From the NCBI GenBank assembly GCA_021204545.1, contig JAJPZF010000107.1, forward strand, positions 1 to 5,650: a stretch of DNA of 5,650 nt. The letters are read 5' to 3'. A program made the translations under genes and the position numbers. Numbering within the stretch: the stretch's first letter is position 1; each line of letters starts with the position of its first letter. The stretch comes from Prevotellaceae bacterium (lineage in GTDB: Bacteria; Bacteroidota; Bacteroidia; Bacteroidales; Bacteroidaceae). Under the pieces are notes generated by a model that was given only the letters and a program-made list of their open reading frames with translations, did not search any database and was not told the origin of the DNA. Of the stretch, positions 1-5,650 are shown in pieces.

Positions 1-778
<778 letters not shown>

Positions 779-801
779 TTAAGAACTGCTGTTCCGAGGG
801 G

Positions 802-832
802 CAAAGTTAATGATTATTGCTTAACGCGCAAG
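802..832 (-). promoter_or_regulatory. Bacteroidetes-type promoter of gdhA
   Basis: On the minus strand a TAACTTTG box (809-802) matches the -7 consensus TAnnTTTG exactly. A CTTG (832-829) lies 19 bp upstream, agreeing with three of four bases of the -33 TTTG box. Transcription would start around 795, leaving a leader of about 30 nt before the gdhA ATG at 763. The box pair sits in the 84-bp gap after tcdA, so gdhA need not depend on read-through from tcdA. Confidence 0.7.
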
Positions 833-847
833 TCTTTGCCCGGCTAT

Positions 848-1549
848 TTATTCTTTAACTATAAGTGAGGCCAAGGTCATGCCGAAGGTGGCTGTGACGG
901 GGCATAGCGAGGCGTTAAGGGGTTGTCGCTCCGGGATTGCTTCCTTGGGCGGCTCAAGGCTGTAGACGCATTGGAAAGGGGCTTGGGGCAGGACGCCGCT
1001 GTGGCGAAACCTTTTGCGCAAGAGTGCTGCCAATGGGTCGCCCTGAACCTTCCAGAAGTCAGCCGTCCGCACCTGAGTGGGGTCAATGCGCCTGCCCGCC
1101 CCCGTCGAGCTGAGGAGGATGGGGCTTCCCTTAGAGGCAGTAAGGCCTGTGGCGTGTAGTATAAGCGCAGCCTTGTCGGTGAGCGTGTCGATGGCGTCCA
1201 CCACGTAGTCGTACGTCTCAAGGCTGAACTGCTGGGCGGTCTCTGAGGTGTAGCGAAGGGGAAGGGAGAGGATGCTTGCCTGCGGGTTGATGTCGAGCAG
1301 ACGTTCCCGCATCACCTCCACCTTAAGCCTGCCGAGAGTGGAAGAGAGGGCAGGCAGCTGGCGGTTGAGGTTGGAGGGAGCGACGCTGTCGGGGTCAACG
1401 AGCGTGAGGCGGCCCACCCCGCTTCTTGCGAGAGCCTCGGCGCACCACGAGCCCACGCCTCCCACCCCGAAGACGATTACCCTGAGCCTTCGCAGCCGCT
1501 CCACGCCCTCCTCTCCGAGCAGTGGTATGACACGTTGAAGGAAGTCCAT
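848..1549 (-). CDS. tcdA: TcdA-like tRNA threonylcarbamoyladenosine dehydratase (ThiF/E1-like family)
   Basis: E1-like ATP-dependent enzyme. The TcdA (YgdL/CsdL) family cyclises t6A37 of ANN-decoding tRNAs to the cyclic form ct6A, via adenylation of the threonyl carboxylate. From ATG 1549 the product has 233 residues. Visible features, numbered from this Met: MDFLQRVIPLLGEEGVERL at the start, nucleotide-binding GVGGVG (28-33), VDPDSVAPSNLNRQ (51-64, with the family Asp and the NxNRQ arginine), Lys76, YDYVVDAIDT (113-122) and STGAGRRIDPTQVR (148-161). The last is characteristic of the TcdA branch rather than ThiF, MoeB or HesA. No CxxC zinc pair is seen, which also argues against ThiF/MoeB. 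An upstream in-frame TTG at 1558 would add three residues, but it lies inside the -7 promoter box and the family N-terminus begins at the ATG. Bacteroidales homologues have a similar length; E. coli TcdA is about 35 residues longer. It is transcribed alone or together with gdhA. Confidence 0.92.
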   Translation of the reverse strand: MDFLQRVIPLLGEEGVERLRRLRVIVFGVGGVGSWCAEALARSGVGRLTLVDPDSVAPSNLNRQLPALSSTLGRLKVEVMRERLLDINPQASILSLPLRYTSETAQQFSLETYDYVVDAIDTLTDKAALILHATGLTASKGSPILLSSTGAGRRIDPTQVRTADFWKVQGDPLAALLRKRFRHSGVLPQAPFQCVYSLEPPKEAIPERQPLNASLCPVTATFGMTLASLIVKE

Positions 1550-1555
1550 CGGGGG

Positions 1556-1586
1556 CAAAGGTAGCCCTCACCGAGGGAACAGCAAA
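1556..1586 (-). promoter_or_regulatory. Bacteroidetes-type promoter of tcdA, abutting the start codon
   Basis: On the minus strand TTTG (1586-1583), a 19-bp spacer and TACCTTTG (1563-1556) match both boxes of the Bacteroidetes sigma-ABfr promoter without a mismatch. The last G of the -7 box is only 6 bases before the tcdA ATG (1549), about the usual distance to the transcription start. The transcript would therefore begin at or next to the initiation codon. Confidence 0.8.
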
Positions 1587-1602
1587 AAAAGGAAGGGTAT
1601 AT

Positions 1603-1634
1603 GTTGCGGGGGATAATGAATAGGTATACCTTTG
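1603..1634 (+). promoter_or_regulatory. Bacteroidetes-type promoter of the RecQ-tail-like gene
   Basis: TACCTTTG at 1627-1634 is a perfect -7 box on the plus strand. GTTG at 1603-1606, with a 20-bp spacer, is a reasonable -33 box. The predicted start near 1641 leaves a leader of about 25 nt to the ATG at 1666. It is divergent from the tcdA promoter; the two -33 boxes are only about 16 bp apart, so the two polymerase sites probably overlap. Confidence 0.68.
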
Positions 1635-1665
1635 CGCCAAACTTGAGGCAGACGAGTTCCAAGGT

Positions 1666-2376
1666 ATGGACGCAAGAGAATCGCTTAACATCCTGATGGG
1701 GTGCCTGGAGGAAACGGGGAAGAGGTTGCCAAGGCAAACGCTGATCGACTTCGTGGTTGGCAACGTCTCGATTGAGATAGAGAAGGCGAGCCTTAACGAG
1801 CACGAGCTTTTCGGCTGCGGCGACAAGCACGACGAGGACCACTACAACGCAGTGCTCGACCAAGCCCTGAAGGACAATATGATAAGGCAGACGGGGGAGA
1901 TGGTGAGCGTGACGCCGAAGGGGCGCAGAAGCCTCAGGAGCGGCACGAAGAGACCTTACCCCGTCAGCGACGACGAGGAGCAGGGCGAGCCAGACAAGGC
2001 GGCGATAGTCAAGGCGCAGCGCCTTGGGCAGCCCGAGGCGGCGGCAGAGCAGGCTCCCGAGCATATAGGGCATCACACGAAGCTGAAGATACTGCTCATC
2101 CAGGCGATGGACAGGAAGCTTCCCCTCGACGACTTCGCCGAGCAGAACAACATAGGCTTCGACGAGCTGCTCGACGAGCTGGAGGAGATGAGGGAGGCGG
2201 GCAGGACGTTCGACGTAGGCTACTTCCTCGACGAGGTGATGGACAGGAGCTCGCAGCAGGAACTCTTCGACTGCTTCCGCAAGGCTGGGGGTGACTTGGG
2301 GAAGGTCGTCGAGGACATGAGCGACGTGTACACCGCCGAGGAGGTGAGGCTCGCCCACCTCGCATGGAGGAAATAG
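1666..2376 (+). CDS. Stand-alone RecQ C-terminus-like protein (RQC winged helix + HTH), no helicase domain
   Basis: A 236-residue acidic, probably cytoplasmic protein whose two ordered parts both resemble the end of Bacteroidetes RecQ. Residues about 5-92 look like an RQC winged-helix domain: LNILMGCLEETGKRLPRQTL, then ELFGCGDKHDEDHYNAVLDQ, then VSVTPKGRRSL, corresponding to the RecQ pattern FGxG...WNAV..QAL...L.VT..G. Residues 95-135 are a low-complexity linker (SDDEEQGEPD, then an Ala/Glu/Gln/Pro-rich stretch). Residues about 137-236 resemble the RecQ C-terminal helix-turn-helix (HTH_40-like): KLKILLIQAMDRKLPLDDFA, FDELLDELEEM, GYFLDEVMD and TAEEVRLAHL. Helicase motifs, the zinc cysteine cluster and the HRDC domain are absent; only three Cys occur (13, 51, 203). 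It has its own promoter and an intact frame, so it is not an obvious decayed fragment. A role in DNA binding or recombination is inference. The match is from memory of RecQ sequences, not a search; the RQC call is weaker than the C-terminal one. Confidence 0.75.
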   Translation: MDARESLNILMGCLEETGKRLPRQTLIDFVVGNVSIEIEKASLNEHELFGCGDKHDEDHYNAVLDQALKDNMIRQTGEMVSVTPKGRRSLRSGTKRPYPVSDDEEQGEPDKAAIVKAQRLGQPEAAAEQAPEHIGHHTKLKILLIQAMDRKLPLDDFAEQNNIGFDELLDELEEMREAGRTFDVGYFLDEVMDRSSQQELFDCFRKAGGDLGKVVEDMSDVYTAEEVRLAHLAWRK

Positions 2377-2434
2377 GCGCATTGCCCCGCGCTCAAAAGG
2401 AGCCAACATAACACATAACATATTAAATTAAGCC
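2377..2434 (+). other. Short AT-rich gap and leader before the secreted metallopeptidase gene
   Basis: This gap of 58 bp lies between the RecQ-tail-like stop and the next ATG. The last 30 bases are strongly AT-rich (repeated 'acataa' elements) against a GC-rich background, which suits an unstructured translation leader. No TAnnTTTG box and no terminator hairpin is visible, so the downstream gene is probably reached by read-through from the promoter at 1603-1634, or by a promoter that does not fit the consensus. No Shine-Dalgarno sequence is evident, which is common in Bacteroidetes. Confidence 0.45.
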
Positions 2435-2491
2435 ATGAAGAAAACTATTCTATTCGCATTGCTCACCCTGCTGCCCCTCGTGGCGTCGGCA
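2435..2491 (+). other. Sec signal peptide of the secreted metallopeptidase
   Basis: The first 19 codons give a textbook signal: two lysines, a hydrophobic run (ILFALLTLLPLV) and an ASA cleavage site before ERETYHF. There is no cysteine directly after the cleavage site, so the protein is not a lipoprotein of the SPII type. This supports the ATG at 2435 as the true start. Confidence 0.9.
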
Positions 2492-5329
2492 GAGCGAGAG
2501 ACCTACCACTTCGATGCGAGCAGGCGGGCAAGCAGCACCACTGAGACCAGCTTCAACGGCCGTCTCAGGTGGCTGGCTGGGCGCTGGGACACCACTCTTG
2601 GCAGCATGTCCCTCACCGACAACGGCACCTACCAGATGCGTGCCGAGACGTGGAGCACAGGCGGCGTGTCATCCTTGACATTCTCCTGCAGCACCGGGCA
2701 TTGGTTCAACTCCACCGGCTCTGCCGTCTCCGCCCACGACAGCGGGCGCAAGGTAGGCGTGTACGTCTCGGGCGACCAGCTTTGCGTCACCCACCGCAGC
2801 GGCTACACTGAGGTGGGCGACGTCTACCAGTTCGCCGAGCTGTTCATCCACAGCGGGGACACCGTCAGGTTCGAGTTCAAGGTCACGATGGTGGACGACG
2901 ACACCCCGGAGAGCGTGACCTACGACTCAGCCCTGCCCGGCGACTACTACACTCACCGTGAGGACCAGAACGAGGGCTACGGCGTGTCGGCTCTCTTGCA
3001 GCGCAACAGCGAGGAGCCCGTGGAGCGCAACTGGCTGCAGGTTAAGGCAGGGGACAAGATAACGCTCTCAGCCACTGTGACCGACACTGACACCTACAGC
3101 AGCGTCGCCGTACAATGGAAGGACAAGAACGGCAATGCGCTGACCGACGGCTACTCCACTGAGCCGTTCGTCCTGACCGAGAGCGCTACCTACGACCTCG
3201 GAGGGCAGTACACTATGGCGTGCCGCAGGTACAAGAATGGCTCCAGCTACACCACGAAGAACTACATCGTCTACCTCGACGTGCAGGAGCACCCGGGAGA
3301 GGAACTCTCGTGGGACGGGATGATAACCCCCTTCGGCTACGACTACCGTGACGAGTACCCCGACGGCATACCTGAGCCTACGGCGAACCTCCCTGAGAAC
3401 GTGAACGAGACGGGGCGTATGAACGACCGTTGGTGGACAGTGGCTTGGGGCAAGAACCTTAACCCTGCCGTGGGCGTTACCTCCAAGAACATCAGCACTG
3501 GAGAGAGCGACCAGAACGCCATGAAGAACATGCTCGAGAAGTACAACACTGACTTCGCCTGCATTAGGGACACGATGGGCTGGCCGCCAGACAAGAGGGC
3601 AAGGAGCGGCTACCGTAGCACCATCTACGTCTACGGCTCGGGGCTTAACACCGACTCGGCGGACAGCACGGAGACAGGAGGATGGCAGGGCGCTACCGAT
3701 TATAACGGTGAGTCTTGGCCTTGCGTCTTGGCAAGCTACTACCCAGTGAGCCGCTTCCGCGACGATGCTGACCGCCTGTGGAACGACGGGGACTACCAGA
3801 GGGAGGCGATGATACACGAGGGCATACACGCCATCTTCGCCGACCTGGACGGGGCGAAGAACTCGGCGTGGTTCCAAGAGGCGGGCAACACGTGGCTGCA
3901 GAGCGCAATGGCGGTGCGCAGGAGCGGAGACTACGGCACGCCGGGATACCTCGACGGCTGCCCCTTCCTCGCTCCCTTTATGCCCATCGAGTGCTACTCG
4001 GGCTGGCTGCAGGACGGCTCCTTCGGAGGACCGAGTGCTGAGGGAGTGAACATGTACAACTCCTCTGGAGCGCAGATATGCACGTGGCGCACCTATCTGG
4101 GCGGCAACCAGTACGGCAACAGCTTCCCCATCATCCTCAGCGAGATATGCGGCGACGCTTCCATCCCCTGGATATGGCGCTACTGCACTAACCGCGTGCT
4201 CGTGGGCATAGCCGACAGCATAGGCGACGAGATGATGCGCAAGCTCATCGTGCAGTACAGGGCAAGACAAGCCATCTTCGACATAGGAGGCTGGACGACG
4301 GGCTACCGCTCGGTGATGAACGACTACTTCCTCCAGGAGCTCGGCCCTGAGTGGGAGCCTTACTACATAGACTGCGGCAAGTGGAAAGCCACACCCTACC
4401 AGAAGCTCAGTATCAACGACGGAGACACTTGGCTCGCCCCCGACGAGGAGACCACACCCGGCTGGAGCGGAGCCAACGTCATCCCCATACACGTCTGCAC
4501 GGACTCTACCAAGATCAGGGTGCAGTTCCGCCCCGAGGACACCGAGGAGAGAGCCATCCTCTGCTACAAGACAGCCTCAGGCACGGCGCACTACAGCCAG
4601 ATGGTCTTCTGCGGAGACATGGAGCTGGACATCTCAGACCCGCCAGCCAACGGTGTCATCCTCTGCGTGGTGCTTAACACCGACTACGACTACACTGGCG
4701 ATACGCAACGCAAGCATCACTGGGACTACCGCATACGCCTCTGCAACGGCTGCCTGGGCATAGCCGACCAGTACAAGAAGTGGTATATGAACGAGCAGAC
4801 CGTCAAGGACGAGAGCTACGACGACATCTCGAGCTTTTACCTCGCCTATGCGGCTACGCTTGAGCAGAGCGCAGCTGACGAGGAGGAAGGCACTGACGAG
4901 GAGACTGGCGAAGGCGAGAACGAAGGCACTGACGAGGAAGTCGGCGAAGGCGAGGATAACGGCACTGACGAGGAGACTGGCGAAGAGGAAGAGGAAGAAG
5001 AGGAAGAAGAGGAGACCACTGGCGGGAACAACAACGGCGGGGACAACAACGGCACGCTCGGCATCGATGCCCCGACCCTCAAGGACAACCTGCAGCTCCT
5101 GACTGGCGTAATCCAGGCAGGCGGAGAGATACAGATGGCAGTGGGAGAGGGCATAGACCCGACGGAGGTGATGGTGCACATGGTGGGCCTCGAAGGAGTG
5201 ATCGTCAGCCAGGGACACCTCAGCCCCAGCGGCTCCTTCACGCTTCCCACGAGCCTGAGCCAGGGAATGTACGTCATCGGCTTCGGGCTTGGCACGGAGC
5301 AGAAGACCTACAAGGTGATTGTGAAGTAA
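2435..5329 (+). CDS. Secreted multidomain gluzincin-type zinc metallopeptidase (DUF6055-like) with T9SS-like C-terminal domain
   Basis: A 964-residue exported protein. MKKTILFALLTLLPLVASA is a clear signal peptide, with cleavage expected after Ala19. Residues about 20-152 form a beta-rich domain; its GHWFN and GDTVRFEFKV motifs recall DUF4859 (tentative). About 196-285 looks Ig-like (LQVKAGDKITLSATV to YIVYLDVQE). The catalytic region spans about 330-650, from RWWTVAWGKN, through IYVYGSG, to HEGIH (461-465), with a candidate third zinc ligand Glu482 in WFQEAGNTW. HExxH-x16-E is the gluzincin arrangement, and the layout resembles DUF6055 proteins. About 655-785 is a probable beta-sandwich (GANVIPIHV, KIRVQF, WDYRIRL). 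Residues 815-873 are an acidic repeat linker ending in Gly/Asn, and 882-964 end GMYVIGFGLGTEQKTYKVIVK-like, as in type IX secretion tails. It is probably exported by Sec and then secreted or surface-anchored by T9SS. The substrate is unknown; the mix of accessory domains suggests a host or dietary glycoprotein. Catalysis is predicted from motifs only. Confidence 0.85.
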   Translation: MKKTILFALLTLLPLVASAERETYHFDASRRASSTTETSFNGRLRWLAGRWDTTLGSMSLTDNGTYQMRAETWSTGGVSSLTFSCSTGHWFNSTGSAVSAHDSGRKVGVYVSGDQLCVTHRSGYTEVGDVYQFAELFIHSGDTVRFEFKVTMVDDDTPESVTYDSALPGDYYTHREDQNEGYGVSALLQRNSEEPVERNWLQVKAGDKITLSATVTDTDTYSSVAVQWKDKNGNALTDGYSTEPFVLTESATYDLGGQYTMACRRYKNGSSYTTKNYIVYLDVQEHPGEELSWDGMITPFGYDYRDEYPDGIPEPTANLPENVNETGRMNDRWWTVAWGKNLNPAVGVTSKNISTGESDQNAMKNMLEKYNTDFACIRDTMGWPPDKRARSGYRSTIYVYGSGLNTDSADSTETGGWQGATDYNGESWPCVLASYYPVSRFRDDADRLWNDGDYQREAMIHEGIHAIFADLDGAKNSAWFQEAGNTWLQSAMAVRRSGDYGTPGYLDGCPFLAPFMPIECYSGWLQDGSFGGPSAEGVNMYNSSGAQICTWRTYLGGNQYGNSFPIILSEICGDASIPWIWRYCTNRVLVGIADSIGDEMMRKLIVQYRARQAIFDIGGWTTGYRSVMNDYFLQELGPEWEPYYIDCGKWKATPYQKLSINDGDTWLAPDEETTPGWSGANVIPIHVCTDSTKIRVQFRPEDTEERAILCYKTASGTAHYSQMVFCGDMELDISDPPANGVILCVVLNTDYDYTGDTQRKHHWDYRIRLCNGCLGIADQYKKWYMNEQTVKDESYDDISSFYLAYAATLEQSAADEEEGTDEETGEGENEGTDEEVGEGEDNGTDEETGEEEEEEEEEEETTGGNNNGGDNNGTLGIDAPTLKDNLQLLTGVIQAGGEIQMAVGEGIDPTEVMVHMVGLEGVIVSQGHLSPSGSFTLPTSLSQGMYVIGFGLGTEQKTYKVIVK
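4889..5014 (+). repeat. In-frame 36-bp tandem repeat followed by a poly-Glu codon tract
   Basis: Units begin at 4889, 4925 and 4961 with an exact period of 36 bp (12 codons). Each encodes a variant of GTDEE(T/V)GEGE plus two variable residues. The third unit dissolves into an uninterrupted run of mixed GAA/GAG codons (4982-5014, 11 Glu), then a Gly/Asn-rich spacer. It is a flexible acidic linker between the catalytic half and the C-terminal secretion domain. The purine-only tract and the near-identical units suggest slippage-prone DNA whose length may differ between strains. Confidence 0.9.
5084..5326 (+). other. Probable type IX secretion C-terminal domain (encoded region)
   Basis: Residues about 884-964 form a small beta-rich domain. 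It starts with DNLQLLTGVIQAGGEIQMAV and ends with a GMYVIGF...TYKVIVK pattern, the usual 'G-hydrophobic-Y-hydrophobic-V ... K-hydrophobic-hydrophobic-K' finish of T9SS tails. The commonest first motif of that family (YPNP) is not present, so it is a divergent version. Its place after a low-complexity linker at the very C-terminus fits the role of such domains, which are removed on transit across the outer membrane. Confidence 0.6.
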
Positions 5330-5359
5330 GCCGCCACAAGAGGCGACAGACACTATAAG

Positions 5360-5400
5360 GCGAGGAGGCGACCCCGCGCGGGCAGCCTCCTCGCTGCTTT
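5360..5400 (+). terminator. Rho-independent-like terminator after the metallopeptidase gene
   Basis: A perfect 10-bp stem, gcgaggaggc (5360-5369) with gcctcctcgc (5385-5394), encloses a 15-nt loop. Inside the loop lies a second palindrome, cccgcgcggg (5373-5382), which would extend the structure. A short T-containing tail (tgctttat) follows, weaker than in classical terminators. It begins 31 bp after the stop codon at 5329 and is the only strong hairpin before the repeat region. Confidence 0.72.
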
Positions 5401-5650
5401 ATGCCCTTCGCCGTCGCCATAAGGGGGCTTCGCAATCGCTTCGCCGAACCGAACCCCGAAGGGGTTGTATAAGCGTAGCTGGGGTTGAGCAACCAAATAA
5501 CCCCGAAGGGGCTGCATAAGCCCTAATCGTCTCGTTGCCATTAACGTTCGCCACGGAATAGCCCCGAACCGACCATAAGCGAGAGACAAAGCAATCGGCC
5601 ATGAGCGAGAGACAAAGCAAGCTTGCTTGCTTTTCCGAGCGATTGGGAGG
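5401..5650. repeat. Non-coding intergenic repeat cluster (palindromic and direct repeats), continues past right edge
   Basis: No gene is supported here. Two copies of an 'aaccccgaagggg(t/c)tg(t/c)ataagc' element lie at 5452-5474 and 5499-5521, 47 bp apart; each contains a CCCC-GAA-GGGG mini-hairpin. A decayed third copy (gccccgaacc, then cataagc) lies at 5561-5580. Further right a 17-bp direct repeat, agcgagagacaaagcaa, occurs at 5578-5594 and 5604-5620 (period 26 bp), and a 9-bp inverted repeat, aaagcaagc/gcttgcttt, at 5614-5633. The motif 'ca/tataag' or 'catgag' recurs five times. Similar strings are familiar from intergenic regions of Prevotella/Bacteroides genomes (recollection, not a search). 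Function is unknown; it may be a REP/MITE-like dispersed element. Confidence 0.7.
5614..5634. repeat. Short inverted repeat with T-run, possible hairpin
   Basis: The arms aaagcaagc (5614-5622) and gcttgcttt (5625-5633) pair with a 2-nt gap, so about 7 bp with a 6-nt loop is realistic. The right arm runs into tttt. It could act as a weak terminator, but it overlaps the direct repeat at 5604-5620 and may simply be part of that repeat unit. Confidence 0.4.

Noticed and set aside
1550..1558. TTG start at 1558 giving a TcdA with three extra residues
   Set aside because: The TTG lies in the -7 box, and homologues begin at the MDxLxR position corresponding to the ATG at 1549.
1666..2376. RecQ-tail-like gene as a frameshifted pseudogene of a full recQ
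   Set aside because: No helicase coding remains are found upstream on either strand; the upstream DNA is the tcdA promoter and gene, and the frame has its own promoter and ATG.
1477..2421. Minus-strand open frame (314 codons) over the RecQ-tail-like gene and the tcdA start
   Set aside because: It overlaps two supported genes and the divergent promoters; composition is Leu/Val/Arg-rich shadow sequence without recognisable motifs.
3068..4492. Long minus-strand open frame (474 codons) inside the metallopeptidase gene
   Set aside because: It is antisense to a convincing gene; its Val/Ala/Arg-rich translation shows no domain, signal or promoter and reflects the GC-rich codon pattern of the real strand.
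5274..5620. Three overlapping minus-strand small frames (72-78 codons) at the right edge
   Set aside because: They translate the palindromic repeat region (pseudo-peptides such as QPLRGYLV and YNPFGVRFGEA), which is typical of repeat-derived over-annotation; no initiation signals seen.
5401..5650. CRISPR array
   Set aside because: Repeat copies are too few, differ in sequence and are unevenly spaced (47 bp and 26 bp periods); no array geometry.

Overview
The window looks like chromosomal DNA from a fairly GC-rich member of the Bacteroidales, most likely Prevotellaceae or a relative. Three things point there: the protein sequences resemble Bacteroides/Prevotella homologues recalled from memory; there are good matches to the Bacteroidetes promoter (TTTG at -33, 19-20 bp spacer, TAnnTTTG at -7) in front of three genes; and the large secreted protein ends in what looks like a type IX secretion tail. 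No database search was possible, so the taxonomy is an inference.

Left part, minus strand: 1-763 holds the N-terminal 254 codons of an NADP-type glutamate dehydrogenase (gdhA), which runs off the left edge. Behind it, 848-1549 is a complete ThiF/E1-like protein of the TcdA type (tRNA t6A dehydratase). Each has its own recognisable promoter. That of tcdA sits so close to its ATG that the mRNA would be leaderless or nearly so.

Middle, plus strand: a divergent promoter region (about 1550-1665) also drives 1666-2376. This encodes a 236-residue protein that resembles only the tail of Bacteroidetes RecQ: the RQC winged helix plus the C-terminal helix-turn-helix. The helicase, zinc and HRDC parts are absent. 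It is the most unusual gene here.

Right part, plus strand: 58 bp later, 2435-5329 encodes a 964-residue secreted multidomain protein. It has a signal peptide, N-terminal beta domains, a gluzincin-type zinc metallopeptidase domain (HEGIH with a downstream Glu), a beta-sandwich, a highly acidic repeat linker and a T9SS-like C-terminal domain. A GC-rich hairpin after the stop is a probable terminator. The last 250 bp are non-coding and built of short palindromes and direct repeats of a type that looks dispersed in these genomes.

The genes do not form one pathway: two housekeeping functions (nitrogen assimilation, tRNA modification), a putative nucleic-acid-binding protein and a putative surface or secreted protease. 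I see no phage, transposase, CRISPR or RNA gene.
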